From Pseudomonas putida (lineage in GTDB: Bacteria > Pseudomonadota > Gammaproteobacteria > Pseudomonadales > Pseudomonadaceae), in contig CP047152.1 of the NCBI GenBank assembly GCA_041879295.1, positions 259,501-323,500 of the forward strand: 64,000 nt of DNA, read 5' to 3'. Numbering within the stretch: position 1 is the first letter of the stretch; every line of letters starts with the position of its first letter. A program made the translations under genes and the position numbers. Positions 36,901-46,084 of this stretch are shown piece by piece. The notes beneath the pieces were generated by a model. That model did not search any database. It was not told the DNA's origin and was given only the letters and a program-made list of their open reading frames with translations.

Positions 36901-37302
36901 ATGGCACAAAAAGCCGAAGACGACGACAAGGTTCGCCTGGACAAATGGCTGTGGGCGGCGCGCTTCTACAAGACCCGAGCGCTGGCCAAGGCGGCGATCG
37001 AGAGTGGCAAGGTGCATTGCCGGGGCGAGCGTTGCAAGCCAGGCAAGGAGCCGCGGGTGGGCGACGAGTTCGTACTGCGTACCGGGTTCGATGAGCGCAC
37101 CGTGGTGGTGAAGGCGCTGTCGATGGTGCGTCGTGGTGCCCCGGAGGCGCAGACGTTGTACGAGGAAACCGAAGAAAGTGTGCGTCGCCGTGAACAGGCC
37201 GCTGAGATGCGTAAGGCCGGGGCCATGGGTGTGACCACCGATGGCCGGCCGACCAAGAAGCAGCGTCGGCAGATCCACCAGCTGCATGGAAGTTACGATT
37301 GA
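36901..37302 (+). CDS. hslR: Ribosome-associated heat shock protein Hsp15
   Basis: This 133-aa S4-domain RNA-binding protein matches the length of E. coli Hsp15. The S4 part is VRLDKWLWAARFYKTRALAK (about 12-31) with AAIESGKVHCRGERCKPGKE, and the C-terminus is highly basic (GRPTKKQRRQIHQL). It binds 50S subunits carrying a stranded nascent chain. ATG at 36901 is preferred because GAGG lies 7-8 bases upstream; an in-frame ATG at 36874 would add nine residues. Confidence 0.93.
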   Translation: MAQKAEDDDKVRLDKWLWAARFYKTRALAKAAIESGKVHCRGERCKPGKEPRVGDEFVLRTGFDERTVVVKALSMVRRGAPEAQTLYEETEESVRRREQAAEMRKAGAMGVTTDGRPTKKQRRQIHQLHGSYD

Positions 37303-37329
37303 ATGGGGCTGCCGTGCAGCCCCAGGCAC

Positions 37330-38124
37330 CTAACGGAGCACCGCCATTCGCCCGACCAGCGGTAGCGTGGACAGCAGCTTGAACAACGGCGCTGTCCAGC
37401 GCATCAACGCCTCGCTGCCTTTGGCCGCCAGCGGCGTGTAGTAGCTCCAGCCCAGCGCCAGCACCGCCATCAGCAAGCCGCCGATGTAGTCGTCCTGCCC
37501 CCAGTGGGCACCTGCTACCAGGCGCGGCAGCATGAACAGCAGCGCCAACCCCCAGACAACCAGGTACTGCAAAAGGCCGCGGCTGAACACGCTCATGAAC
37601 AGCGCCCAGATCAGCAGCACCGAGGCGTGATCACCCGGGAAACTCTTGCTGGAACGGTCCTTGAGTTCCCAGGCAGCCTCCAGGTTCGGGTAATAGTCAC
37701 TCAGGTGCACGACGTCGTCGAAGATCATCGATGGGCTCTTGTGTTGCCACCCGGCTGCATCCACCCACTTGGAAAACAGCGCGCGAATCACCACTAAGAG
37801 GAGTAGCGTGACCAGAAAGCCGAAAAATGCCTGGCGAACCTGAGCGGCCTTGAACACCCAGTCACCACGAATGAGCACAGCCAGCAGGATCAGGCCGACG
37901 ACGATGTCGAACGGGCGCAGGCTGCCGATGGTCCAGATGTAGCGCCAGGTGGTGTTATCGGCCAGCGGCGCGTTCAGGCTGCGGAATAGCCATTCGTCGA
38001 AAGTCAGGCACAGGATCTGGCCAATGGGCCATAACCAGAAACACAGTAGAGCGATGGGAAGCAGCGTACAGGCTGCCAGCGGCCCCCAGGACCACCTTGC
38101 TTGGAACAGTGGTCGATTGTCCAT
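37330..38124 (-). CDS. PAP2-family phosphatase, LpxT-like
   Basis: The 264-aa membrane protein has about six hydrophobic helices and the PAP2 phosphatase motifs KDRSSKSFPGDHASVLLIW (about 143-161; catalytic His in PGDH) and PRLVAGAHWGQDDYIGG (about 193-209; second His in GAHW). The spacing and wording of these motifs resemble E. coli LpxT (lipid A 1-phosphate kinase using undecaprenyl diphosphate), so a role in lipid A or undecaprenyl-phosphate metabolism is likely. Family members also act as plain phosphatases. It lies between hslR and hslO on the opposite strand. Confidence 0.8.
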   Translation of the reverse strand: MDNRPLFQARWSWGPLAACTLLPIALLCFWLWPIGQILCLTFDEWLFRSLNAPLADNTTWRYIWTIGSLRPFDIVVGLILLAVLIRGDWVFKAAQVRQAFFGFLVTLLLLVVIRALFSKWVDAAGWQHKSPSMIFDDVVHLSDYYPNLEAAWELKDRSSKSFPGDHASVLLIWALFMSVFSRGLLQYLVVWGLALLFMLPRLVAGAHWGQDDYIGGLLMAVLALGWSYYTPLAAKGSEALMRWTAPLFKLLSTLPLVGRMAVLR

Positions 38125-38243
38125 AAAATACCTCTATTGCAAACAGAAATCGGAGCGCCGTGTGAGCGCTCTGTCATGGGCTCTCGCAGGTTCGCGATAA
38201 CCCTTGTAACCATTTTGTCATCATTTTCAGATAGCCAAAACCT

Positions 38244-39143
38244 ATGAGCGAATTGCCTGATACCGATTTCACCCAACGTTTCATCTTCGACGAGCGCGAT
38301 GTGCGCGGCGAGTGGGTGTCTCTCGATGACAGCTACGCCGCAGTGTTGGCGCGTCATGAGTACCCCCAGCCGGTCAAGGTGCTGCTCGGTGAGTTGATGG
38401 CCGCCACCGCCTTGCTGGTGGGGGCGATGAAGTTCGATGGCCTGCTGATTCTGCAGGCGCGTTCGGCTGGGCCGATTCCGCTGCTGATGGTGGAGTGTTC
38501 CAGCGACCGCGAAATCCGCGGCATGGCCCGCTATGAAGCGGACCAAATTCCGGCCGGTGCCACCCTGTCGCAGCTGATGCCCGACGGCCACCTGACCCTG
38601 ACCATCGACCCGGTCAAGGGCCAGCGCTACCAGGGGACCGTCGACCTCGATGGCGCCAACCTGTCGGAATGTTTCACCAACTACTTCGTTCAGTCACAGC
38701 AGCTCAATACCCGTTTCTGGCTCAATGCCGAAGGCGGCAAGGCACGTGGGCTATTGCTGCAGCAACTGCCGCGTGATCGCCAGCCGGATGATGAAGAGCG
38801 CGAAGACAGCTGGCAGCACGTAGTGGCCCTGGCCAAGACGCTCAAGCCCGAAGAGTGGACAGAGGGCAACGAAACCCTGCTGCACCGCCTGTACCACGAA
38901 GATGCCGTGCGCCTGTTCGATATCCAGCCGCTGCGCTTCAATTGCAGTTGTTCGCGGGAACGCTCCGGCAATGCGCTGGTCAGTCTGGGCGAGCACGACG
39001 CCAAGGCGCTGGTCGAAGAGTGTGGCGGGACGGTAGAGATCGATTGCCAGTTCTGCAACGAGCGCTACTTCTTCGATGCCAGCGACGTGGCGCAACTGTT
39101 TGCGGGTGGCGGCACTGACGTGGCCTCAGAAACTCGTCACTGA
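38244..39143 (+). CDS. hslO: Redox-regulated chaperone Hsp33
   Basis: This 299-aa holdase is activated by oxidation. The zinc-binding cysteines are present near the C-terminus as CSC (in FNCSCSRER, about 233-235) and CQFC (in [10 protein letters not shown], about 269-272). The N-terminal domain (about 1-175) and linker match the family. The neighbours hslR and pckA reproduce the conserved gamma-proteobacterial cluster. Confidence 0.96.
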   Translation: MSELPDTDFTQRFIFDERDVRGEWVSLDDSYAAVLARHEYPQPVKVLLGELMAATALLVGAMKFDGLLILQARSAGPIPLLMVECSSDREIRGMARYEADQIPAGATLSQLMPDGHLTLTIDPVKGQRYQGTVDLDGANLSECFTNYFVQSQQLNTRFWLNAEGGKARGLLLQQLPRDRQPDDEEREDSWQHVVALAKTLKPEEWTEGNETLLHRLYHEDAVRLFDIQPLRFNCSCSRERSGNALVSLGEHDAKALVEECGGTVEIDCQFCNERYFFDASDVAQLFAGGGTDVASETRH

Positions 39144-39322
39144 AACGTTAAAGCACAGGACAATCTCCTGCCGAATTGCGCAAAAGCGCAGTTCTGACAG
39201 GAGGGGCCTACTTTTTTTGGGCGTTTCTGGCATAATCCGGCCACTTTTTTCGCTGTAGTAGTTTTTTCAAGACAACTACAAAACGTTTGGAGCACTCGGC
39301 CTCGGGCCGGATGGGGTATCTC

Positions 39323-40864
39323 ATGACGCAAGCCAACAACACCGTGTACACCGACCTGAGCGTCGATGAGCTGGTAAAAGAAGCGCTGCAACGCGGTGAA
39401 GGCGTACTAGCCGATACTGGCGCACTGGTCGTGGAGACTGGTCACCGTACTGGCCGTTCGCCGGCTGACCGTTTCATCGTCGAAGAACCTTCCACCCAAG
39501 ACGCCATTTCCTGGGGCCCGATCAACCGCAAGTTCCCGGCTGACAAGTTCGATGCCCTGTGGGCTCGCGTCGAGGCGTTCAACAACGCACAGGATCACTT
39601 CGTTTCCTATGTTCACGTAGGGGCTGCAGCCGAGCACTACCTGCCGGTGAAGATGACCACCCAGACTGCCTGGCAGAACCTGTTCGGTCGTTGCCTGTTC
39701 ATCAACCCGGAGCAGTTCAACCCGGCTGGCCGCGACCAGTGGCAGATCCTCAACGTCGCCAACTTCGTGTGCGAACCAGAGCGTGACGGCACCAACTCCG
39801 ATGGTTGCGTGATCATCAACTTCGCCCAGAAGAAAGTGCTGATCGCTGGCATGCGCTACGCCGGTGAAATGAAGAAAGCCATGTTCTCGGTGCAAAACTT
39901 CCTGCTGCCGGCTGCCGACGTACTGCCTATGCACTGCGCGGCCAACATCGGCGAAGAAGGCGATGTGACCTTGTTCTTCGGCCTGTCCGGCACTGGCAAG
40001 ACCACCCTTTCAGCTGACGAAAGCCGTTACCTGATCGGTGACGACGAGCACGGTTGGGGCGAAGGCGTTGTCTTCAACATGGAAGGCGGCTGCTACGCCA
40101 AGTGCATCGACCTGTCCGAGAAGAACGAACCGGTCATCTGGAAAGCCATCAAGCACGGCGCAGTACTGGAAAACGTCGTTCTCGACGCCAACAAGCACGC
40201 TGACTACACCGATGTCAGCCTGACCCAGAACAGCCGTGCGGCCTACCCGCTGGAGCACGTTGCCAAGCGTTCGGAAGCGAACCTGGGCGGCGAGCCTAAC
40301 GCAGTGATCTTCCTCACCTGCGACCTGACAGGTGTTCTGCCACCGGTGTCGATCCTGAACAACGAGCAGGCGGCCTACCACTTCCTGTCCGGTTACACCG
40401 CGCTGGTCGGTTCCACTGAAATGGGCTCGGGCGGCGGCATCAAGTCGACCTTCTCCACCTGCTTCGGCGCACCGTTCTTCCCGCGTCCGGCTGGCGAGTA
40501 CGCCGAGCTGCTGATCAAGCGCATCAACGGTTTCAACTCCAAGGTCTACCTGGTCAACACCGGCTGGACTGGTGGTGGCTACGGCGTTGGCAAGCGCTTC
40601 AGCATCCCCACCACCCGTGCCGTGATCGCTGCGATCCAGAGCGGTGCACTGGTCGGTGCCGAAACCGAGCACCTGGACATCATCAACCTGGACGTGCCGA
40701 AGGCCGTTCCGGGCGTTGAAACCGAACTGCTCAACCCGCGCACCAACTGGGCTGACAAAGCGGCCTACGACGAGGCTGCCAAAGGCCTGGCCAAGCTGTT
40801 CATCGAAAACTTCAAGAAGTTCGAAGTTTCCGACGCCATCAAAGCCGCTGGCCCGCAGCTGTAA
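39323..40864 (+). CDS. pckA: Phosphoenolpyruvate carboxykinase (ATP)
   Basis: This 513-aa enzyme converts oxaloacetate to phosphoenolpyruvate with ATP, the first step of gluconeogenesis. Visible are [17 protein letters not shown] (about 46-62), the P-loop [15 protein letters not shown] (about 221-235), the metal site [13 protein letters not shown] and [22 protein letters not shown] at 39323 is chosen because [11 protein letters not shown] is the pseudomonad N-terminus. CATAAT at 39231-39236 is a possible -10, and a GTAGTT/AACTAC hairpin (39258-39279) lies in the leader. Confidence 0.96.
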   Translation: MTQANNTVYTDLSVDELVKEALQRGEGVLADTGALVVETGHRTGRSPADRFIVEEPSTQDAISWGPINRKFPADKFDALWARVEAFNNAQDHFVSYVHVGAAAEHYLPVKMTTQTAWQNLFGRCLFINPEQFNPAGRDQWQILNVANFVCEPERDGTNSDGCVIINFAQKKVLIAGMRYAGEMKKAMFSVQNFLLPAADVLPMHCAANIGEEGDVTLFFGLSGTGKTTLSADESRYLIGDDEHGWGEGVVFNMEGGCYAKCIDLSEKNEPVIWKAIKHGAVLENVVLDANKHADYTDVSLTQNSRAAYPLEHVAKRSEANLGGEPNAVIFLTCDLTGVLPPVSILNNEQAAYHFLSGYTALVGSTEMGSGGGIKSTFSTCFGAPFFPRPAGEYAELLIKRINGFNSKVYLVNTGWTGGGYGVGKRFSIPTTRAVIAAIQSGALVGAETEHLDIINLDVPKAVPGVETELLNPRTNWADKAAYDEAAKGLAKLFIENFKKFEVSDAIKAAGPQL

Positions 40865-40885
40865 GCTGAGCTCAGCCGCAACGAG

Positions 40886-40912
40886 AAAGCCGCCCCAGAG
40901 GGCGGCTTTTTT
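40886..40912 (+). terminator. Rho-independent terminator after pckA
   Basis: AAAGCCGCC / GGCGGCTTT stem with T run, 21 bases after the stop. Confidence 0.94.
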
Positions 40913-41018
40913 GTAGTTTGCAGGAGCGGTTTGCCCACGAAGGGGCCCGCATAAGCAGCGAAAGTCAGGTTTTTCTGTTTCACTGTCAGCATCCATTGCG
41001 AAGACAAGAGTCAGCCAG

Positions 41019-41459
41019 ATGACCGAAGCCCCTCAGCGCACTGCCTTCTCCCACTTCCACCCGATCCTCACCCGCCCCCAGGACAACGACCTGAACGGCC
41101 ACATCGCCGGTGCAACGGTGCACGGCTTCTTCGAAACCGCGATACAGGCGTTTCTCGTCGAGCAGGCCGAACTGGATCTGCGACACGGTGAACTGGCCGC
41201 CTTCGTGGTCAGTTCGGCTGCGGATTTTTACGCGCTGCCGGGCTTCCCGGACTTGTTGGAGGTGGGGCTGGGAGTGACGCGCCTGGCGGGCAGCACGGTT
41301 GAGTACCGGCTGGCGCTGTACCGTCCGGGCGAGCCGGACGCGTGCGCGGCAGGCACGGTGGTGCAGGTGTTCATCGAGCGCGCCAGCGGCCGGCCTGTGG
41401 CGTTGCCAGAGGCGCTGCAGGTGATCCTGTCTGGCCTTATGCTGGAGCGACAGGCATAA
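41019..41459 (+). CDS. 4HBT/YbgC-type acyl-CoA thioesterase
   Basis: This 146-aa hotdog protein has the YbgC/4-hydroxybenzoyl-CoA thioesterase pattern. The N-terminal motif PILTRPQDNDLNGHIAG (about 15-31) carries the catalytic Asp (in DNDLNGH), followed by VHGFFETAIQAFLVEQAEL. It hydrolyses acyl-CoA thioesters; the substrate is unknown. It is a single gene ended by a bidirectional terminator. Confidence 0.85.
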   Translation: MTEAPQRTAFSHFHPILTRPQDNDLNGHIAGATVHGFFETAIQAFLVEQAELDLRHGELAAFVVSSAADFYALPGFPDLLEVGLGVTRLAGSTVEYRLALYRPGEPDACAAGTVVQVFIERASGRPVALPEALQVILSGLMLERQA

Positions 41460-41489
41460 AAAACCCCGCTGGCAGGGGCGGGGTTTGTT
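41459..41489. terminator. Bidirectional Rho-independent terminator
   Basis: AAACCCCGC / GCGGGGTTT is flanked by A residues on the left and Ts on the right, so it can serve both the thioesterase (plus) and the glycine-zipper gene (minus), which converge here. Confidence 0.88.
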
Positions 41490-41511
41490 GCCGGGGCAGG
41501 GCCCTCAGGCG

Positions 41512-41991
41512 TTAGTCGCGCCAGTGGCGCTTGTGCTTGCGGTGGCCATAGTGGCGGCCACGGTCCCAGTGGCGACGGTCGTCGTAGTCGCGACGGTAGC
41601 GGCGATTCTCGTGGCGCTCGTCGTCGTCGGCCTTGTTGCCCATGTAGTTACCCAGTGCACCACCGGCGCCACCGCCGGCTGCTGCGCCAATGTAGCTACC
41701 AGTGGTGCCGCCGACAGAGCGGCCGACCACGTTACCGCCAGCGGCGCCCAATGCGCCACCGATGGCTGCTTCACCGCGCTGGTGCTTGTCGGCACCTACC
41801 GCACTGCCGGCTGCGCCGCCCAGGCCTGCGCCGATCGCGCCACCTGTGCTACCGCCAATGGACTGGCCCACGACAGAACCCAGTACCCCACCCAGTGCGC
41901 CGCCAATGCCGGCCTCGGTGGTGCCGCCTGCCATGGCAACGCCGCTGAGCAAGCTGAAAGACAACAACAGAATCGAGGAGTACTTCTTCAT
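41512..41991 (-). CDS. Glycine-zipper surface/envelope protein with H/R/D-rich tail
   Basis: This 159-aa exported protein has a signal peptide (MKKYSSILLLSFSLLSGVAM then A), then about 90 residues of GxxxG-type repeats (GGALGGVLGSVVGQSIGGST, GAAGGNVVGRSVGGTTGSYI), the glycine-zipper signature, and a charged tail of about 40 residues rich in Arg, His and Asp. Glycine-zipper proteins pack into membranes or oligomerise in the envelope. No function is known for this one. ATG at 41991 has GAGG 8 bases upstream and starts the signal peptide. Confidence 0.82.
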   Translation of the reverse strand: MKKYSSILLLSFSLLSGVAMAGGTTEAGIGGALGGVLGSVVGQSIGGSTGGAIGAGLGGAAGSAVGADKHQRGEAAIGGALGAAGGNVVGRSVGGTTGSYIGAAAGGGAGGALGNYMGNKADDDERHENRRYRRDYDDRRHWDRGRHYGHRKHKRHWRD

Positions 41992-42073
41992 CGAGAGAGC
42001 CTCATAGGGATGACGAGGCGAATTTGAGGCTAAGAGGCGTGGCTGGCAACGGAAATCCGACGAGTAACACGAG

Positions 42074-42102
42074 TTGTACACAATTCTCTAACTAGCTGTA
42101 TT
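42074..42102 (+). promoter_or_regulatory. Candidate promoter of a plus-strand small RNA
   Basis: TTGTAC (42074-42079) and TGTATT (42097-42102) are 17 bases apart. It matters because a plus-strand terminator lies 47 bases downstream with no plus-strand gene between. Confidence 0.35.
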
Positions 42103-42108
42103 TACTAT

Positions 42109-42182
42109 GAAACTTTATCGTTTTCAGGCTGTCTGAGACCCTTATGACAAAGCCCTGAACCGCCACGGAACAGGGCTTTTTT
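42109..42182 (+). ncRNA. Candidate small RNA ending in an intrinsic terminator
   Basis: A transcript of about 74 nt would run from near 42109 to the T run at 42182. It ends in a strong hairpin whose loop contains a GGA (cacggaa). The only neighbouring genes are on the minus strand, so a plus-strand terminator here needs another explanation. It could instead be a weak terminator for the fdhF-like gene reading left, but that strand has only TTTG after the stem. I do not recognise a known sRNA family. Confidence 0.35.
42149..42182 (+). terminator. Intrinsic terminator, stronger on the plus strand
   Basis: AAAGCCCTG (42149-42157) pairs with CAGGGCTTT (42171-42179), followed by Ts to 42182. It lies 6 bases beyond the 3' end of the fdhF-like gene, whose strand lacks a long T run. 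Confidence 0.8.
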
Positions 42183-42187
42183 CATTT

Positions 42188-44533
42188 TTACAGGATGCGC
42201 CCGTCGTCGCGCGCGCGCTCCAGCTTGATGGCAATGAACTTCGATGTTGGCGTATGGCTACCAACGCCAATGCTCTCTAGCGGCACCAGCGGGTTCACCT
42301 CCGGGTAATACGCCGCCGCCTGCCCGGCAGGGATGTCGAAGGCCAGCAGGGTAAAGCCTTGCACCCGGCGCACATGCTCATCCCCCCACAACGAAACGAT
42401 GTCGACCTTCTGTCCCGGCTGGAAGCCCAGGCGGATGATGTCGGCTTCGTTGGCGAACAGCACCTCGCGCTGGCCGCGCACGCCGCGGTAGCGGTCGTCC
42501 AGGCCGTAGATAGTGGTGTTGTACTGATCGTGCGAGCGCATCGACTGCATGATCAGGTCTGGCAACTGGCCGCTGGCGCGTACGCGTTCGTCAAGCAGCG
42601 TGTCGGGCAGCAGGTTGGCCTTGAAGTTGGCGCGGCCGGTGCTGGTTTCCCATTCGCGGCTGGCCGCGCTGTTGCCCAGATAGAAGCCCCCCGGGTGACG
42701 CAGGCGCTGATTAAAGCCGCTGAAACCGGCAATGGTATCGCCGATCAGGTCGCGGATACGGTCGTAGTCGGCCACCAGCCAGTGCCAGTCCACCGGTTGT
42801 TTGCCCAGCGTGGCGGCGGCAATGCCGGCGATCACCGCAGGCTCCGAGCGCATTTGCGTCGACAGCGGCTTGAGTTGGCCGTTGGAGGCGTGGACCATGC
42901 TGAACGAGTCTTCCACCGTGACTGCCTGCGGCCCGTCGGCCTGCAGGTCGATGTCGGTGCGGCCCAGGCACGGCAGGATCAGTGCCTGCTTGCCATGGAC
43001 CAGGTGGCTACGGTTGAGCTTGGTGCTGATGTGCACGGTCAGCTCGCAGTTGCGCAGCGCCTGGGCGGTACGCTCAGTGTCGGGTGTGGCCTGGGCGAAG
43101 TTGCCGCCCAGACCGATGAAAACCTTGGCCCGGCCATCGAGCATCGCGTGAATGGCTTCGACGGTATTGTGGCCATTGCGCCGCGGCACGGGGAAACCAA
43201 AGCGCTTTTCGATGGCATCCAGCAGCGCCTCTGGCGGGCGCTCGTTGATGCCCATGGTGCGGTCGCCCTGCACGTTGCTGTGGCCGCGCACCGGGCACAG
43301 GCCGGCCCCGGGCGCGCCGATGTTGCCGCGCAGCATCTGCAGGTTGACGATTTCCTGAATGGTCGGCACCGAATGACGGTGTTGGGTGATGCCCATCGCC
43401 CAGCACATGATCACCCGCTTGCCCCGGCAGTACATGCGTGCGGCCAGTTCGATGTCGGCCAAGGTGAGGCCGGACTGTGCCTGGATGTGCGACCACGGCG
43501 TGGCGTCCACCACGGCCAGGTACTCGTCGACACCATGGCCATGTTCGGCGATGAAGGCGTGATCGAACACGGCCGGTTCGCCGTTGGCCTGGGCTTCACG
43601 TTCCCATTGCAGGACGAACTTGGCCATGCCGCGCAGCATCGCCATGTCGCCACCCAGGGCTGGGCGGAAGAAAGCGGTGTTGGTCGGGCGGTCACTGTTG
43701 GTCAGCATTTCCAGTGGGTTCTGGGGGTGCTGGAAGCGCTCCAGACCACGCTCCTTGAGCGGGTTGATGCACACCACCTGGGCGCCACGTTTTACCGCAT
43801 CGCGCAATGGGTCGAGCATGCGCGGGTGGTTGGTGCCGGGGTTCTGGCCCCAGACAAAAATGGAGTCGGCGTGCTCGAAGTCGTCGAAGGTGACAGTGCC
43901 CTTGCCGACCCCGACGCTTTGCCCCAATGCCACGCCGCTGGCCTCATGGCACATGTTCGAGCAGTCAGGGAAGTTGTTGGTGCCGTAGGCGCGTACGAAC
44001 AGTTGGTACAGGTATGCCGCTTCGTTGCTGGCACGTCCCGAGGTATAGAACTCGGCCTGGTCAGGGTTGGCCAGCTTGTTCAGCTCGCGGGCGATCAGGG
44101 CGAAGGCGGCATCCCAGCTGATCGGCAGGTAACGGTCGCTTGATGCGTCGTAGACCATCGGTTCGGTCAGGCGCCCTTGGTACTCCAGCCAATAGTCGCT
44201 CTGCTGCAGCAGCGAGGTGACACTGTAACGGGCAAAAAAGGCAGCATCGACACGGCGCTTGGTAGCTTCCCAGTTCACCGCCTTGGCGCCGTTCTCGCAG
44301 AACTTGACCATGCCGCTTTCTGGCGAATCACCCCAGGCGCAGCCGGGGCAGTCGAAACCACCGTTCTGGTTGGTCTTGAGCAGGGCGCGAATGTTTTTCA
44401 GCGCGTTATCGCTGCCGACCCAGGCCTTGGCCACGCTACGCAGCGCGCCCCAACCGCCGGCGGGGCCGTGGTAGGGCTTGTAGCGAGGGGGGGAGGCTGG
44501 GGCGTTGTCCGGAAGAGGTTGGTACGAGGTCAC
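42188..44533 (-). CDS. fdhF: FdhF/YdeP-family molybdopterin oxidoreductase
   Basis: The 781-aa member of the DMSO-reductase superfamily belongs to the FdhF/YdeP group of formate-dehydrogenase-H-like proteins. Landmarks are CPGCAWGDSPESGMVKFCEN (about 56-75), YTSGRASNEAAYLYQLFVRA, the Mo-site region DCSNMCHEASGVALGQSVGV with Cys where FdhF has selenocysteine, and WGQNPGTNHPRMLDPLRDA. It lacks the full four-cysteine iron-sulfur motif of classical formate dehydrogenases. GTG at 44533 is chosen: it lies 5 bases after the fdhD stop with GGAG upstream; the open frame extends much further but overlaps fdhD. The substrate is unproven. Confidence 0.88.
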   Translation of the reverse strand: MTSYQPLPDNAPASPPRYKPYHGPAGGWGALRSVAKAWVGSDNALKNIRALLKTNQNGGFDCPGCAWGDSPESGMVKFCENGAKAVNWEATKRRVDAAFFARYSVTSLLQQSDYWLEYQGRLTEPMVYDASSDRYLPISWDAAFALIARELNKLANPDQAEFYTSGRASNEAAYLYQLFVRAYGTNNFPDCSNMCHEASGVALGQSVGVGKGTVTFDDFEHADSIFVWGQNPGTNHPRMLDPLRDAVKRGAQVVCINPLKERGLERFQHPQNPLEMLTNSDRPTNTAFFRPALGGDMAMLRGMAKFVLQWEREAQANGEPAVFDHAFIAEHGHGVDEYLAVVDATPWSHIQAQSGLTLADIELAARMYCRGKRVIMCWAMGITQHRHSVPTIQEIVNLQMLRGNIGAPGAGLCPVRGHSNVQGDRTMGINERPPEALLDAIEKRFGFPVPRRNGHNTVEAIHAMLDGRAKVFIGLGGNFAQATPDTERTAQALRNCELTVHISTKLNRSHLVHGKQALILPCLGRTDIDLQADGPQAVTVEDSFSMVHASNGQLKPLSTQMRSEPAVIAGIAAATLGKQPVDWHWLVADYDRIRDLIGDTIAGFSGFNQRLRHPGGFYLGNSAASREWETSTGRANFKANLLPDTLLDERVRASGQLPDLIMQSMRSHDQYNTTIYGLDDRYRGVRGQREVLFANEADIIRLGFQPGQKVDIVSLWGDEHVRRVQGFTLLAFDIPAGQAAAYYPEVNPLVPLESIGVGSHTPTSKFIAIKLERARDDGRIL

Positions 44534-44538
44534 GACTG

Positions 44539-45369
44539 TTACGACTCCGCCGCTGGGCTGTAGACCCGCGGTGCGCTGTGCTTGGGCAAGTGGATAAGGT
44601 TGAGGTTGTGTTTGCGCGCCCATTGCAGGGCAAGGCCGGTGGGCGCTGACAGGCTGACCAGGGTCTGGATGCCGGCACGCAGCACCTTCTGGATCAGCTC
44701 CAGGCTGCAGCGGCTGGTGACAATTGCCAGGCCGCCTTGGCTGTCGATGCGCTGTCGCAGCAGGGCACCGATCAGTTTGTCTAGGGCGTTGTGCCGGCCG
44801 ATGTCTTCGCGGCCGAGCAGCAGTTCGCCTTGGCGGTCCATGAACAGTGCTGCATGCACGGCGCCGCAATGCTGGCCCAGTGGCTGGAAGGCGTCGATGC
44901 GCTCGCGCAGGCCGACCAGCCACTGGGCCGGGGGCAGGGGCGCACCCGGCAACACGGCCAGATCTGGCAGCGCCTGCTCCAGGGCTTCGACCCCGCACAG
45001 GCCGCAACCACTGGTGCCGGCCAGTTGGCGGCGCTGGTTTTTCAGGTTCCAGAACGCCCGGCTGGAAATTTCCAGGTCGGCGTACATTGCCGAGCCGCTG
45101 CCGGAGAGCTTGAGGTCGTAGATTTCTGCGGTGCCTTCGACAATGCCGCTGCCGACGCTGAAACCGACGGCGAAGTCTTCCAGATCGGTAGGGCTGACCA
45201 GCATCACCGCCTGGTTGAGGCCGTTATAGACAATGGCCAGGGCCACTTCCTCGGCCAGCGGGGTGCTGTCGCGTTTGGCGTCGCTCAGCTGGACGTAATC
45301 GTAGGTGTTGCTGGCGGCGGGCATGGACAAGGGCGATGAGGCCGCGCAGACCGGAGGCTTGCTGTTCAT
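44539..45369 (-). CDS. fdhD: Formate dehydrogenase accessory sulfurtransferase FdhD
   Basis: This 276-aa protein passes sulfur from a cysteine desulfurase to the molybdenum cofactor of formate-dehydrogenase-like enzymes. The catalytic loop GTSGCGLCGVEALEQ (CxxC, about 117-131) is intact. It also has EEVALAIVYNGLNQAVMLVS and GREDIGRHNALDKLIGALLR, both family hallmarks. It precedes the fdhF-like gene by 5 bases, so the pair is an operon and the oxidoreductase is probably its client. Confidence 0.93.
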   Translation of the reverse strand: MNSKPPVCAASSPLSMPAASNTYDYVQLSDAKRDSTPLAEEVALAIVYNGLNQAVMLVSPTDLEDFAVGFSVGSGIVEGTAEIYDLKLSGSGSAMYADLEISSRAFWNLKNQRRQLAGTSGCGLCGVEALEQALPDLAVLPGAPLPPAQWLVGLRERIDAFQPLGQHCGAVHAALFMDRQGELLLGREDIGRHNALDKLIGALLRQRIDSQGGLAIVTSRCSLELIQKVLRAGIQTLVSLSAPTGLALQWARKHNLNLIHLPKHSAPRVYSPAAES

Positions 45370-45544
45370 CGGGGTGCTGAATACCGGCGGCTTTCTGATA
45401 GCACAAGCCTAGGCGTGCGGGCCGGCGGCGTCTAATCGCTAGGGTCTATGCCTTGATAGACCGCGTCGATTGGTCGCACAGGGCGAGAGTGGTAAAGCTG
45501 GCCTAGACTCCTGTGTCCGAGGTTTCGTCAACAAGGAGAGCGCA

Positions 45545-45985
45545 ATGAGCCTGTTCAGTTTCGTGAAGGAAGCCGGCGAGAAGTTGATCGACCTGCTGAC
45601 CCCTGGCAACGCCAATGCCGAAGAGCAGCTTAAGAAACACGTGGAAGCTGTCGGCCTGGGCAACCCGAACATTAGCGCCACTGTAGAAGGAGACAAGATC
45701 ATCCTCAAGGGTGAAGTGGCCAGCCAGGAAGAGAAGGAGAAGATCATTCTGGCGGCGGGCAACATCAGTGGCGTGGCCAGTGTCGAGGACCAGATCACCG
45801 TGACCGGGCCGATAGTCCAGGTGGCAAGGTTCGTTACTGTGAAATCGGGCGACACACTTTCAGCCATTGCCATGGTCGTGTATGGCAATGCCGGCCAGTA
45901 CAACAAGATTTTCGAGGCTAACAAGCCGATGCTCAAGCACCCGGACAAGATCTATCCGGGGCAGGTGCTGCGTATTCCTGACTGA
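45545..45985 (+). CDS. kbp: BON-LysM potassium-binding protein Kbp (YgaU)
   Basis: This 146-aa protein has a BON domain (about 25-90, ISATVEGDKIILKGEVASQE) and a C-terminal LysM domain (about 96-145, VKSGDTLSAIAMVVYGNAGQ and IYPGQVLRIPD). The architecture and length equal E. coli Kbp, a cytoplasmic potassium sensor. No signal peptide is visible. AAGGAGAG precedes the ATG. Confidence 0.93.
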   Translation: MSLFSFVKEAGEKLIDLLTPGNANAEEQLKKHVEAVGLGNPNISATVEGDKIILKGEVASQEEKEKIILAAGNISGVASVEDQITVTGPIVQVARFVTVKSGDTLSAIAMVVYGNAGQYNKIFEANKPMLKHPDKIYPGQVLRIPD

Positions 45986-46001
45986 TCGCTAAAGTCTGTA
46001 C

Positions 46002-46084
46002 AGGCCTCTTCGCGGGCGCGCCCGCTCCCACAGCTACAGCGCCAGCAGTGAATGTGGGAGCGGGCCTGCCCGCGAATGGGGCCT
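46002..46084. repeat. REP-type inverted pair between kbp and yrfG
   Basis: Arms at 46002-46032 and 46053-46084 pair; the right arm touches the yrfG stop codon. It lies between convergent genes. Confidence 0.87.
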
